IMG/VR virus record: IMGVR_UViG_3300006736_003743
Span: 1-45,440 of that record
Direction: 5' to 3' (one strand)
DNA: 45,440 nucleotides
Source of the DNA: a virus
This document shows, one piece after another, positions 36,001 through 44,274 of this stretch. A program made the position numbers and the translations under genes. The notes below the pieces were generated by a model. The model searched no databases. It was not told where the DNA came from and saw only the letters and a program-made list of their open reading frames with translations. Every line of letters begins with the position of its first letter. The stretch's first letter is position 1.

Positions 36001-36796
36001 TTTTTTCTTTTTTAATTTTGCTAATTTGGTCAGAGTTGAGTTGTTTAGCGGATATAGACTGGGGATAAACAATGAGGCTCAAATGAATGCCCCTCTTTTT
36101 ACTGTTTTTAATGGCGTTGATAACAATACGATATCAAGCGCAGGTGAATCAAATCATGGTTTATGTCGAATAAGAAAATATTCAGATACTTCATTTGGAC
36201 TTTCTAACATGGATGAATTGAATCTTCCAATTTATAATGAGTATTTTTTGATAAAAGGCGGCGCGCCAACATCAACTATAAGTTATATTTTTGATAATCA
36301 ATCAACCGTTCTTGACGATGTTCCAACCGCACAAGAACTAGTAGCGGAAGGCACAATTATTCCAGACGCTGTTTTGGTGGAAGGCGAAGTCCCAACTGCA
36401 GCTGACGCTGTAGGCCCCGGCGCCGGCGAAATGGCCCAGCTGCAAGCTCAAATGGAACAACAAAAACAGGAGGCGGCGCAACAACAGGCTGCAAATGCGC
36501 AAATAATACAAAACGCAATTTCAACAATGACCAGCACGACACCTCAAACTCCTTTGATAGACACTAGTCTTGTGCAGGCTCACTGGGATCAGCAATTCGC
36601 AGGGGCGGATCTGGCCAAAAAAGCCCTAGGCGGCTTTTCGAATATATTTGCAACGTTCGACACCAGCACCGACGTCGGACAAAAAAGTACAGGCACACCT
36701 AAGAAAGGTTCCACGGCGTCAGCTGAAGTCAAAGCCGGTCCCCTCGCCGGAGGCGGCTCAAATGCGGTTAAGACCTTTTTCGCGAACCTCTTCTAA
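33074..36796 (+). CDS. Large virion structural protein, unknown family
   Basis: A 1240-residue protein. ATG 33074 overlaps the previous stop (TAATG); the in-frame TTG at 33068 lacks support. The N-terminus has a flexible section (GPGGPPK), and the body is mixed alpha/beta without a recognised motif. Residues about 500-560 (VERRLKELNSVYLLFKEYYNLA) are helical. Pro/Gly-rich linkers lie near 635-655 and 840-860. Toward the C-terminus there is an Ala/Gln-rich helix (MAQLQAQMEQQKQEAAQQQ, about 1120-1140) followed by Thr/Ser-rich and Gly-rich linkers, a layout common in virion proteins that bridge assemblies. Its place among tail genes supports a baseplate or tail role. I do not recognise a family. 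Confidence 0.6.
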   Translation: MAITNETTNLKSFFADSIPGVFLDKISIGPGGPPKIVKHTNPHLDQDRLGRVGEIGSPTPQTEKDSLKSQVYFNVKTVVPKDKNIVNSWFFKKGFLDHYKILIMQVTDVSIYQEIMNTPMADRSSKILDLADKNNPRMDVDILSVYETGLINLTNTSDINKFIKKFNKQTSPDGHVIYDIPFAKNYTVDKLYPSHLSYFILPYLDDVSVPKFLVNVIDPTKTFYGTMVQQLVINDGGTVTRKRVLFEYGESGGKLMWLGPAHQMPDGSWMTYSSHRPDSKRLFEEIVDNSAIQDFRSTQKIEKKVFNFKLDDNVALGLGQLKILNNDNLDKNRKNTYFSNFFNSRDSEGNCRFFFGIDFLTLAKRNSVFSKIYESPDQGLIREALGSTLIKSLKIYRKQIHPGSLNNISTHLGGFGITDLDSNEVPILVADLNGGGTNGAIRRVNIKTNNARYHSPLMKHYTGIDISIEKSGLYRYYAEIQIQDGTIEFVERRLKELNSVYLLFKEYYNLAIGMSKYSKKKYYNEKLNNFIPDFKNELGNLSNQVGSLVGDSARRFSISKVIDTFALFASDPDNPSFGVTNAERVDFVDSMMMATDPKNGSPEGISLMVSFVSNLIRNIESIMKASSTGPTKKPGANPGASNSGGGMSPGDRTKVIKIVKEFSQTEDIFDRTGPITYGTHYMLKETSGTTFGLATFTTDDMDKRANLETSKYFINTDSVAVLENMRLDLKRAKHSFFAPMFISMGGYQETDFLKIAESPYFYKKELYDKLLTNIFRYNAGLNSEGRSTPIFRNRKFREILSVPQQNLRSSFIDFFAAKGCTVDNMKDFTALMDQDTSGPSDPSNNQNPDIDHYSEHQAVTQVSNPLSGIGSKFDSLNPNPVFSRLLKNLVLPKEPFFRPRKAFNLKSATNNVLDLVRKPGIAANIPNHIKALFGLYTTINSTGTGASMESTINFKEPIGKNDLRLQHVHINHNHYSFFFFNFANLVRVELFSGYRLGINNEAQMNAPLFTVFNGVDNNTISSAGESNHGLCRIRKYSDTSFGLSNMDELNLPIYNEYFLIKGGAPTSTISYIFDNQSTVLDDVPTAQELVAEGTIIPDAVLVEGEVPTAADAVGPGAGEMAQLQAQMEQQKQEAAQQQAANAQIIQNAISTMTSTTPQTPLIDTSLVQAHWDQQFAGADLAKKALGGFSNIFATFDTSTDVGQKSTGTPKKGSTASAEVKAGPLAGGGSNAVKTFFANLF

Positions 36797-36809
36797 TTAT
36801 TATAAAGGA
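36793..36809 (+). promoter_or_regulatory. CTAATTA element with TATAAA and ribosome site
   Basis: CTAATTA (36793-36799) overlaps the stop codon, and TATAAA (36801-36806) and AGGA (36806-36809) precede the ATG at 36817. Fourth instance of the shared gap word; the spacing to the ribosome site is 13 bases from the start of the word, as at 4865. Confidence 0.35.
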
Positions 36810-36816
36810 TTAAATT

Positions 36817-39800
36817 ATGCCAGATAATTGGATAATAGATAATAACGCAACCAACCTTGATCCGGATATAGAACAAAATAAGGATCATGATGCGGCCGGC
36901 AAACAGGCTTTGAAAAATGCTAGTAAAGATAAGGTTGTGTCAACCTCTGATATTGGCAATGTAGTGGATATGATGAAGCTTCTTGTAGAACACAACCTAA
37001 CTAAAGAAGATCCGGCTCTAAACCCAGCTCAATATCAAACAGAGGGAAAAATTGCAGGCAAAACTATGCTTTTTAGCACAGAGCATCCGGATTTATTTCT
37101 TAAAGTTTCGACTTTGCCACCCATGGGTACGGTGGGAAGCGGAGCAAAACCGGCAAATATAGCTGCTACAATAAAAGCGTTAGCCAATCCAATTCTAAGT
37201 GAAGGTATTCCCCTTACAAAACTTCCTGTTCTTGACACATATGATAAAGTAAGAAATGTAATCGGCAGAATATGGACAACCTATAACGGAAGGCTGTCCT
37301 TTCTTTTTGACATGGGCGATTATTGGGATGAAAATGAAAAAAGATGGTGGAACGTAAAAGGTGATCTGCCAATGTCAGATCCCGACAAAACAACTATTGT
37401 GACGGCGAAATTTGGTGAAAGTTTACAATATGCACATTGGGTCGATAAACCTCCTGGCGGACTCGAGAATAAAGAGAATGAAGAAGAACCTAATCATGTG
37501 GAAGAAATGTGGATAGAGTGTGATGATGGAAACAATCATGATTTGCTCACCAAAATGGGTAACTTGGGAGTGGAGGTGAAAAAGTGGTTGGAAAATCGGC
37601 CATATTATGATTTTTTTACAACTTACGATACCCCATTTTCAGAGATGGACATGAAAGAAACTAATTATCCAAATCCTTTGTACTTTAAACAGGGCATGAA
37701 TTATAATTTTTATCAACAGACTTATGAGAAATATGCAACAGATAAAGGAAAAGACACAGAGATAAAGCCAGATGAACCATTGTTGCCAGATATTGCTATG
37801 AGCATATTAGAACAGTCGGTCTCGAGTGACTTTTCAAAGTTTGAAGGTAGCGACGACAACGATGCTTATGTTAAACAGTTTTGGACAGAGCCCCACAGAT
37901 TTGTAACCTTATATAATAGAATTAAAAATGTTTTTAAGGATGTTTTAATTAAGCATGGGGAAAAAATCGGAGAAAAAGATAAAGGACAATATTTTCACAA
38001 ATGGGCTGCAGCCCTAGATAAAACGTTGAGCAAATCTTCCAATCAAGGAAAAGATACCGACCTGATAAAATACAGAGAACTGAGAAATAAACATAAAAAT
38101 GTTGTAGTCTCGGTCCCCACATTAAATCAAATATCGGAGAATATGTCAAAAAAGTATCTTTTTCCGATGTCCAACGAAATAGAGTTTGCAACCGACACAA
38201 AGACTGAATTGGCAGACGCACTTAATATTCCTGGTCCGTTTACTTCTAGTGGAATGTATTTGGTTGTTAAAGCGATGCTTGAGGGTTTGCACCATGGCGC
38301 TTCGGGCGGCCCGGTACTTGCGCACAAAGGCCACAGACGTTCAATGCAGTTTAGCGCGGATGACGTTGCGATTTTTTTAACCGCAAAAAGTATAGAGCCT
38401 GAGCCTAAAAAAACTCCCGAAACTGTAGCAAGAACCAGGCTTCCGAATATCAATTCTTTCGTATTTTATGATACAGTATTCCCACTTCAGAATTGGTTTG
38501 AACAGTACGCCATGGCCGGCAGTTCTGTTTATGAACAAACAGTTAATGATATTCATATGCTTCTGGATCAGCCAGATTCAGAAATTAGAGAAGCAACTGA
38601 ATCTCCTGTGTCCGGTGATCCTGTCGATTTAGAATTGCAATTTCCACTTGCCATACTGTTGTGGAAGCTTGGAATGACAGTTGATAAAATGAAAAAGAGA
38701 ATAAAAGATGGCGGGAAGACAAGGACCTATGAGGACATTCTAAAAGGTAAAAAGGCTTACTCTGAAACTCTTTTTTATAGAATAACAAAGCATGAAGTCA
38801 ATACTCAAGGAAAAGCAAATGACGAACCTATTCAGACTTATATTTATCCAAACTCAAGCGAAATTGATATTTTACAGTTTATTGATACTCAGGTTAAATA
38901 TAATAAGAAATACCGCTACAGAGTGAATGCTTGGCAAGCTGTCTTTGGAACTGAATATAGCTATAAGCTCGGCCGAGTTCATGATCTTTCTCAAACTAAG
39001 GAGTGGGCCGCACAATATGGATCCGCCGGCCCCCCTGCAGGCGGCTGGTATAATTCGACTCCAGAGGACGACTCAAATAATCCTGCTGCAGAATCGGTCG
39101 CGAGCGCCATGCAGCTAAAACAGATGGAAGACCACATCATGGAATCGACAAGAGCTTTAAGGAAATTAGTTCTCGAAGTGACCACTAAACCTATAATAAA
39201 AATATTTGAATTGCCTTATATTTCTGATAAATTAAATTATAGCTGTGATCTTATGGTTAACGATAAACATCCTATGCCTCCGGAAGTTAAGGTTATACCT
39301 TATAAGGGCGTTAACAATAGAATTTTGTTTTTCTTGAATAGTGGTGTTGGAGAGATTCGAGAGACCCCAAGGGCGGTTAATGTATTAACTGAAGAAGAAC
39401 TTTTTGCGCTAGTTTCTCAGTACGAAAGTCAATATAATCAAACCAAGATTCAAGCGACTCTTTCACTTATGCAGGGCCTTCCCTTGACTTTTAGAAGCGA
39501 TGATCACGCCGTTGCTTTTAGATCTTTTAGACTTGAAGAAAGGCCAAGATCGTATAATGAATTTGCGTCCGGTGTGATCAAAAATTTTGATTTAACTTCT
39601 GAAAGTGGGAATTTGGACAAGGGAACTTCGTATGCATTCGTAGATAAAATACAACCAAATAAAAAATATTATTATATGTTTACTTGTAAAGATGTACATG
39701 GAGGAGTATCTAATCCGTCTCCAATATATGAAGTTGAAATGGTTGATGAAGATGGAAGAATTTATCCAATTGTAACCATGGTTGATCTTGAAGCTCCTCC

Positions 39801-40146
39801 ACCTGCGGGTGACATATCAAAACCAGGGAAAAAATATATACATATAATGCCAACACTTGAACAATCTATAGTCAACGACGACGCGACATTTCCACCGAGC
39901 GAACTCGCAACTTCAGGTCCAGACATCGGTCTTGCGCTGTCTTGTGTTGGGTACAAACCCAAGCTTGGCATTATGGAAGAGCCCTTATTTAATCAAGATA
40001 AAAAATACAAATTCAAAGTTAGATTAACTTCAAAAAAGACTGGCAAAAAAATTGATATTAATGTTGGCTGCTCAACAGAGCACATTGTAACTTATGAGGA
40101 AAAAAATCCGAGTAAATATAGATTATTCGATCCATATGCAGGTTAA
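36817..40146 (+). CDS. Large virion structural protein with FN3-like segments
   Basis: A 1109-residue protein with a good ribosome site (AAAGGAT). Two stretches have the closing-strand pattern of fibronectin type III or Ig-like folds: KYNKKYRYRVNAWQAVFGTEYSY (in outline, about residues 690-712) and IQPNKKYYYMFTCKDVHGGVSNPSPIYEVEM (about 944-974, 'i.p.k.YyY.....d..g..S.PS....v'). The N-terminal 60 residues are polar. The middle is helical and rich in Lys/Glu, with an MKKRIKDGG stretch. The C-terminal 100 residues are beta-rich (KYKFKVRLTSKKTGKKIDI). No catalytic motif is visible. By context it is a tail or baseplate component, and FN3-like units in phage tails are often surface-exposed. An 81-base gap follows. 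Confidence 0.6.
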   Translation: MPDNWIIDNNATNLDPDIEQNKDHDAAGKQALKNASKDKVVSTSDIGNVVDMMKLLVEHNLTKEDPALNPAQYQTEGKIAGKTMLFSTEHPDLFLKVSTLPPMGTVGSGAKPANIAATIKALANPILSEGIPLTKLPVLDTYDKVRNVIGRIWTTYNGRLSFLFDMGDYWDENEKRWWNVKGDLPMSDPDKTTIVTAKFGESLQYAHWVDKPPGGLENKENEEEPNHVEEMWIECDDGNNHDLLTKMGNLGVEVKKWLENRPYYDFFTTYDTPFSEMDMKETNYPNPLYFKQGMNYNFYQQTYEKYATDKGKDTEIKPDEPLLPDIAMSILEQSVSSDFSKFEGSDDNDAYVKQFWTEPHRFVTLYNRIKNVFKDVLIKHGEKIGEKDKGQYFHKWAAALDKTLSKSSNQGKDTDLIKYRELRNKHKNVVVSVPTLNQISENMSKKYLFPMSNEIEFATDTKTELADALNIPGPFTSSGMYLVVKAMLEGLHHGASGGPVLAHKGHRRSMQFSADDVAIFLTAKSIEPEPKKTPETVARTRLPNINSFVFYDTVFPLQNWFEQYAMAGSSVYEQTVNDIHMLLDQPDSEIREATESPVSGDPVDLELQFPLAILLWKLGMTVDKMKKRIKDGGKTRTYEDILKGKKAYSETLFYRITKHEVNTQGKANDEPIQTYIYPNSSEIDILQFIDTQVKYNKKYRYRVNAWQAVFGTEYSYKLGRVHDLSQTKEWAAQYGSAGPPAGGWYNSTPEDDSNNPAAESVASAMQLKQMEDHIMESTRALRKLVLEVTTKPIIKIFELPYISDKLNYSCDLMVNDKHPMPPEVKVIPYKGVNNRILFFLNSGVGEIRETPRAVNVLTEEELFALVSQYESQYNQTKIQATLSLMQGLPLTFRSDDHAVAFRSFRLEERPRSYNEFASGVIKNFDLTSESGNLDKGTSYAFVDKIQPNKKYYYMFTCKDVHGGVSNPSPIYEVEMVDEDGRIYPIVTMVDLEAPPPAGDISKPGKKYIHIMPTLEQSIVNDDATFPPSELATSGPDIGLALSCVGYKPKLGIMEEPLFNQDKKYKFKVRLTSKKTGKKIDINVGCSTEHIVTYEEKNPSKYRLFDPYAG

Positions 40147-40227
40147 CATATGATTAAAAATGTGATACATTAATAAAAACTGTACTATTTATATTAAAAA
40201 ACTATTTAATTTTAAGGGGAAAAAAAC
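40147..40227 (+). promoter_or_regulatory. 81-base AT-rich gap before the 40228 gene
   Basis: One of the few gaps above 50 bases. It is about 80 % A+T by eye. AAGGGG at 40214-40219 is the ribosome site for the ATG at 40228. TATTTATA (40186-40193) is the exact reverse complement of the T4 late promoter box, but no gene runs leftward. No GC-rich hairpin is present. It probably holds a promoter for the group of three structural genes downstream, although no box on the + strand is convincing. Confidence 0.35.
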
Positions 40228-41256
40228 ATGGCTTTTCTTGATAGCTCTGGCGATATTATTTTAGATGCTGTTTTAACAGATACTGGGCGAATGCGCCTCG
40301 CAAAAGGTGATGGAAGTTTTAAAATCACAAAATTTGCTTTTGGAGATGATGAAATTAATTATGCGAAATATGATAAAGACCACGCCTCTGGTTCCGCATA
40401 CTATGATTTACAAATTCTTCAAACTCCAGTACTGGAGGCGTTTACAAACAACACGTCGATGTTGAAAAACAAACTTCTTTCAATCCCTAGAACAAATCTT
40501 TTGTATCTTCCGATACTGAAACTAAATGAGGCTGGAAGCAAGCATGACAGAAACAAAAGTGCTAACCAGGCTTTAGATAAATTCGTTGTAGCTGTCGATG
40601 AAGATACAGCCACTGATGCTACGGCTACGAACACACCACCGGGCCCAGGTATTATGCAGATTAAGGGTAACGACAGTCCAAAAACTACATTAAATAATGC
40701 AGGTATTATAAATGGTACCGATAGCGACCCCGATGGCGCATTCATTCGCATTGATCAAGGTCTAGACACTGAGGAACTTAGCCCTCAGTTCCCAATTTCT
40801 CCAGATTTGATGGAGACTCAATGGATAATTGAAATGGATAATAGATTGGGAACCATCGCTTCGGCTGGTCGATATAACATGGGAGAACCTGATCAACCCG
40901 CGCCCGTTTCTTTTATTGACGATGACAATATCGCAAGTTATTTCCTCTCTTTAAATACGAACCCAAACTTTATTAAAAATATATCATCATGGTCTAAGAA
41001 GCATACAGATGTATCTCAGCTCAAGGGCCCGCGCGGAACAAGTATAAGGTTTAAAATTCTATCATCAATTGAACTACGAACAAGCACATTCTTGTTTGAT
41101 AGAATTGGCCAAACAAGTCAGACGTGGACCTTCCCTGCCGCTATTGATAGTGGGGGAACATTGACCGTACATTACATCGATTCAATTGTGAGAGTTACAG
41201 GTGCAACCACAGGTTACAGCCTTGACATCCCTGTAAGATTCGTAAAGAAGGCATAA
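40228..41256 (+). CDS. Virion structural protein, 'DAVLTDxGR' family
   Basis: A 342-residue protein. The N-terminus MAFLDSSGDIILDAVLTDTG, then RMRLAKGDGSFKITKFAFGDDEINY, is a motif I recall from structural proteins of marine myoviruses, and it is related to the start of the 32067-33074 product. The middle holds a Thr/Ala/Asp-rich, probably surface-exposed loop (TATDATATNTPPGPG, about 130-145). The last 80 residues are beta-rich (RFKILSSIELRTSTFLFDRIG, VRVTGATTGYSLDIPVRF) and look like a sandwich fold. Good ribosome site. Together with the two genes downstream it forms a run spaced by 10 and 2 bases. Probably a baseplate, tail-fibre or neck component; the exact place in the virion is not known. 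Confidence 0.65.
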   Translation: MAFLDSSGDIILDAVLTDTGRMRLAKGDGSFKITKFAFGDDEINYAKYDKDHASGSAYYDLQILQTPVLEAFTNNTSMLKNKLLSIPRTNLLYLPILKLNEAGSKHDRNKSANQALDKFVVAVDEDTATDATATNTPPGPGIMQIKGNDSPKTTLNNAGIINGTDSDPDGAFIRIDQGLDTEELSPQFPISPDLMETQWIIEMDNRLGTIASAGRYNMGEPDQPAPVSFIDDDNIASYFLSLNTNPNFIKNISSWSKKHTDVSQLKGPRGTSIRFKILSSIELRTSTFLFDRIGQTSQTWTFPAAIDSGGTLTVHYIDSIVRVTGATTGYSLDIPVRFVKKA

Positions 41257-41266
41257 GGAAAATAAA

Positions 41267-42415
41267 ATGGCAACAACTTTTAAAACATTTTCAAGTAACG
41301 ATATTACAACAACAAGAACGTTGTTGCATGAAGCAATCCCAATTTCAGGTACGCTTATTTCTGGCACATACGGCACGTGGCCAACAGGGACACATATTAA
41401 AGATTATTCTCATGGTATGTACCAATCAACATTTGATTATCCGTATTTGAGTTCTTCTGCAAATCATTTGTTTGATATAACTCTAGGGTTTCACACATCT
41501 TCAGGATGCGTTGTTGGAAATTGCCCGGGCGTCGGTGCTGTCGCTAGCACGGCCTGCGTGCAGCGCGACAAAAAAGTTAATGTCTATAATTCATTTGCTC
41601 AAGTTTTGGTAGGTACCGATACAACAGGAAATGTTAAACAGTTCACATATCCTAACGGTAGGCCAATTAAAGAGGCTTACTTTGTTACTTTTTCAAGATT
41701 ACTTGTGAAAGACGAGATCAAAAAAGGATCTTTCACAATGAACTTTGTTACTTCTTCTGTTCTGCGAACAGCTGTTTTCAACTCCTTTATTAGACAATAT
41801 AAAGATAACAACGCACAGAATAACTATTATACAAATTCTCCAGCAGGAGAATATTCAGTTGTAAGCGGATCTGTGCTAGCAGGAGGGCAGACCCCGGCGA
41901 ACGTCGTATCCGATTATATTGAAGGTGCCGGGTTACTATATTATCAAGCCGGCGTTTTGGTATTGTGCGCATCTCAAGGCATGCATCATGGCGACGGCAC
42001 CGTCGCCGCCACGAAGGTGGCGTTGATGTCCGCATCCTTCGCAGCTGACGACGCGTATGCAACGCCGAAGGGTACAATGGGCATGTTTTTAACCGGTGCC
42101 AATATCAGTTCTTCAGTTAATGTATTTAGGCATAGAATTCAGGATATTACTTTCAACAATACAACAGAGCTAAATTCAACGATTTATTTCTGTAGGGCTG
42201 GCCATAATGACTTTAACTATAGTTCGAACCCAACATATTTGAGCGAAAGTAAGATGCGTGTTAAAAACAGTTCTCTTGATCAACCCGTTTCTTACATCAC
42301 GACAGTTGGGCTCTATTCACCAGATAATGAATTGTTAGCTTGTGCTAAACTGTCTGAGCCGATTAAAAAGACGCCCGATACAGAATTAACTTTGAGGGTT
42401 CGTTTGGATTACTAA
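41267..42415 (+). CDS. Virion structural protein, paralogue of the 42418 gene
   Basis: A 382-residue protein with a clear ribosome site (AAGGAAA). FSSNDITTTRTLLHEAIPISG, then a GTYG turn and KDYSHGMYQSTFDYPY, are features I recall from marine T4-like phage structural proteins. Later sections VKDEIKKGSFTMNFV, LLYYQAGVLVLC, IYFCRAGHNDFNYSSNPTYL and TVGLYSPDNELLACAKLSEP (C-terminal) align with the product of the next gene. The protein ends in LRVRLDY. No signal peptide or enzyme motif. I infer a baseplate or fibre-attachment protein made in equal amounts with its paralogue. Cysteines in GCVVGNCPG and STACVQ (about 79-102) are not shared with it. Confidence 0.62.
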   Translation: MATTFKTFSSNDITTTRTLLHEAIPISGTLISGTYGTWPTGTHIKDYSHGMYQSTFDYPYLSSSANHLFDITLGFHTSSGCVVGNCPGVGAVASTACVQRDKKVNVYNSFAQVLVGTDTTGNVKQFTYPNGRPIKEAYFVTFSRLLVKDEIKKGSFTMNFVTSSVLRTAVFNSFIRQYKDNNAQNNYYTNSPAGEYSVVSGSVLAGGQTPANVVSDYIEGAGLLYYQAGVLVLCASQGMHHGDGTVAATKVALMSASFAADDAYATPKGTMGMFLTGANISSSVNVFRHRIQDITFNNTTELNSTIYFCRAGHNDFNYSSNPTYLSESKMRVKNSSLDQPVSYITTVGLYSPDNELLACAKLSEPIKKTPDTELTLRVRLDY

Positions 42416-42417
42416 AA

Positions 42418-43722
42418 ATGCCGTACTATAAGTTTGGTCCAAAGGATATTTTTTACAATAGAATAAAGGCACACCCTCAATCTCACTTCTTTATATACGA
42501 CAGTAATATCTATTATAATAATAGGCCAGCAATCACTGGTATGTCTGCAAGTTTTGTTCCAACAGGCGCCCTGGGCGTTGGACATATAAGCTTGTATGAA
42601 ATGAACGTGGATAGGAACTCAAATCTTCACACATTTGTTCCATCAAATGAAGTGAATGCTCAAACTAGCAATAACGCAGAAGGTGATTTCGGTGTAAAAT
42701 CCTTGATTTTCCCTTTTATAACCAAAAACGGAAGTTTTTCAACATTTAGAACTGTTACCGCAGATAGTTTTAATTCTGATTTCGCTTACGGAGATATACT
42801 AACCATGTCTTTTCCGCTATCAGCTTCGATATCAAGGGAATTCTTTGCTGCAGATTCTGATCGCAAACATATTAGCGGAGGCCTGATTAACACTCTAAAT
42901 CATTATAAGTATCTGAGTCCGCATTATGCATACTCTTCATCTGCGAGAAATGTAAGCGTTGACAAGGCATCTCCCTATGGTCAAGCTGTACCGGGATGTG
43001 ATAAAGAAACTCAAGCGCTATCTTTAATACACATTCCTTCAATATTTTATGGTTCCTCAATTAAAAAGGGCTCTGTATATCTCAACTTCTATGTTAGTGG
43101 CGCGCTCATGGGGCAACTACACGACAGAGATAAGAATGGTGAATTAGTCGAGGTTACAAGTTCCGTCCACGCAACCGGTAACGTTGGTGGAGTTGTTTTA
43201 TATAATGAAGGATTTTTGATATTAACAGGATCATGGGACTTGTCTGCAACTGACTTTTCTGAAAAATATGAGGGCACCAGCGCAGGAGCAAAAGATCCTA
43301 AGTGGCTTTATTTTGGTGTTGGAGCAAACGATAACACCGCTAAGAGCACAATTCCTTCTTCAAGTTTTTCTTTAGAATTCAAAGGAACAAATTATATTCC
43401 AACAATTACAATGTTCGCACATGCGAATAAATCGTTGAACTATTCTAATAATCCTACTTTTCTTGATTGGGCCTCCGGAAGCAGAATGGCCGCCAACTTC
43501 TCAGAAAATACCGGCTATCAAGAATATTCAAAAATGGCGATTAAAAACACAGTTACGAGTTCTTTTATATCTCATAGTGCAGATTTTCAAAAGCAAGTTT
43601 TCATTTCAAAAATTGGTATATATGATAAAGAAAGGAACTTGATAGCAATTGCGAAAATGGCAACTCCAGTTAGAAAAAGAGAAAACGACGAACTTACGTT
43701 TAAACTTAAATTAGATATCTAG
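42418..43722 (+). CDS. Virion structural protein, paralogue of the 41267 gene
   Basis: A 434-residue protein starting two bases after the previous stop, with no clear ribosome site, so translation is probably coupled. It shares with the upstream protein a beta-rich framework: SSIKKGSVYLNFYVSG, GGVVLYNEGFLILTGSW, a Ser/Asn-rich NYSNNPTFL, and the C-terminus KIGIYDKERNLIAIAKMATPV ending in FKLKLDI. The N-terminus (YYKFGPKDIFYNRIKAHP) differs from that of the paralogue. No recognised enzyme domain. Duplication and divergence of one structural gene is the simplest reading. It is the last structural gene before the replication genes. Confidence 0.62.
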   Translation: MPYYKFGPKDIFYNRIKAHPQSHFFIYDSNIYYNNRPAITGMSASFVPTGALGVGHISLYEMNVDRNSNLHTFVPSNEVNAQTSNNAEGDFGVKSLIFPFITKNGSFSTFRTVTADSFNSDFAYGDILTMSFPLSASISREFFAADSDRKHISGGLINTLNHYKYLSPHYAYSSSARNVSVDKASPYGQAVPGCDKETQALSLIHIPSIFYGSSIKKGSVYLNFYVSGALMGQLHDRDKNGELVEVTSSVHATGNVGGVVLYNEGFLILTGSWDLSATDFSEKYEGTSAGAKDPKWLYFGVGANDNTAKSTIPSSSFSLEFKGTNYIPTITMFAHANKSLNYSNNPTFLDWASGSRMAANFSENTGYQEYSKMAIKNTVTSSFISHSADFQKQVFISKIGIYDKERNLIAIAKMATPVRKRENDELTFKLKLDI

Positions 43723-43737
43723 TATAATATAATAGTG
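43700..43737 (+). promoter_or_regulatory. Putative promoter placing the start of RNA at the GTG of the resolvase gene
   Basis: Overlapping TATAAT boxes occur at 43723-43728 and 43728-43733, with a weak -35 (TTAAAC, 43700-43705; three of six to TTGACA, 17-base spacer). The GTG start at 43735 is six bases past the first box and has no Shine-Dalgarno sequence. A transcript starting there would be leaderless. The region also holds the 10-base palindrome TAGATATCTA (43712-43721) containing the previous stop. Confidence 0.45.
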
Positions 43738-44274
43738 TTTCTTGGGCTCGATATATCAACATCAATAACTGGTGCTACTGTTCTAGATGATGTTGGCAGA
43801 CTATTATATTGCGAAGCTTGGGACATGAGAAATAAAAACCATTTTCCGAATTTGTTCAACAAAGCATCCTTTATAAAAGGGCGCCTATTAGATTTAAGCA
43901 TACAGTTTCATATCAAATATATTTTTATCGAACAATCTCTGCAAGCATTTAGACCTGGATTTTCTTCAGCAAAAACTTTGTTGACATTAGCAAGCTTCAA
44001 TGGTATAATATCATATATATGTCAGGACGAATTAGGAATTAAACCGGAATATATTGGGGCCTCCACTGCTAGAAAATCAAATGGAATTAAAATCCCCAGA
44101 GGCGAAAAGGCAAAAAAAGTTGTTTTAGACTTTGTTCTTGACAACGAGCCAGATTTTGTGGTAGAATATACAAAACAAGAAAACCCAAAGCCCGGCTCTT
44201 ATGATCGGGCAGACAGTTTAATTATCGCGAGAGCAGGTTACAATTTATGGAAGGAGAAAAACTCCAACTCCTAA
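43735..44274 (+). CDS. RuvC-like Holliday-junction resolvase
   Basis: A 179-residue RNase H-fold nuclease. FLGLDISTSITG at the very start supplies the first catalytic Asp (residue 6); FIEQSLQAF supplies Glu66; SYDRADSLIIARAG supplies Asp157 and Asp160, the same D-x-x-D spacing as E. coli RuvC (D7, E66, D138, D141). The family cleaves four-way DNA junctions using two metal ions; in phages it trims branched DNA before packaging. T4 itself uses endonuclease VII (gp49), so this is a different solution to the same task. Start: GTG 43735 is forced, since the first strand begins at residue 2 and the frame upstream reaches a stop within five codons. The C-terminus overlaps the primase gene by 28 bases. 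Confidence 0.82.
   Translation: MFLGLDISTSITGATVLDDVGRLLYCEAWDMRNKNHFPNLFNKASFIKGRLLDLSIQFHIKYIFIEQSLQAFRPGFSSAKTLLTLASFNGIISYICQDELGIKPEYIGASTARKSNGIKIPRGEKAKKVVLDFVLDNEPDFVVEYTKQENPKPGSYDRADSLIIARAGYNLWKEKNSNS

Noticed and set aside
40186-40193. Perfect T4 late promoter box on the minus strand (TATTTATA on +)
   Set aside because: No leftward gene exists and the gap is about 80 % A+T, so chance is a sufficient explanation.
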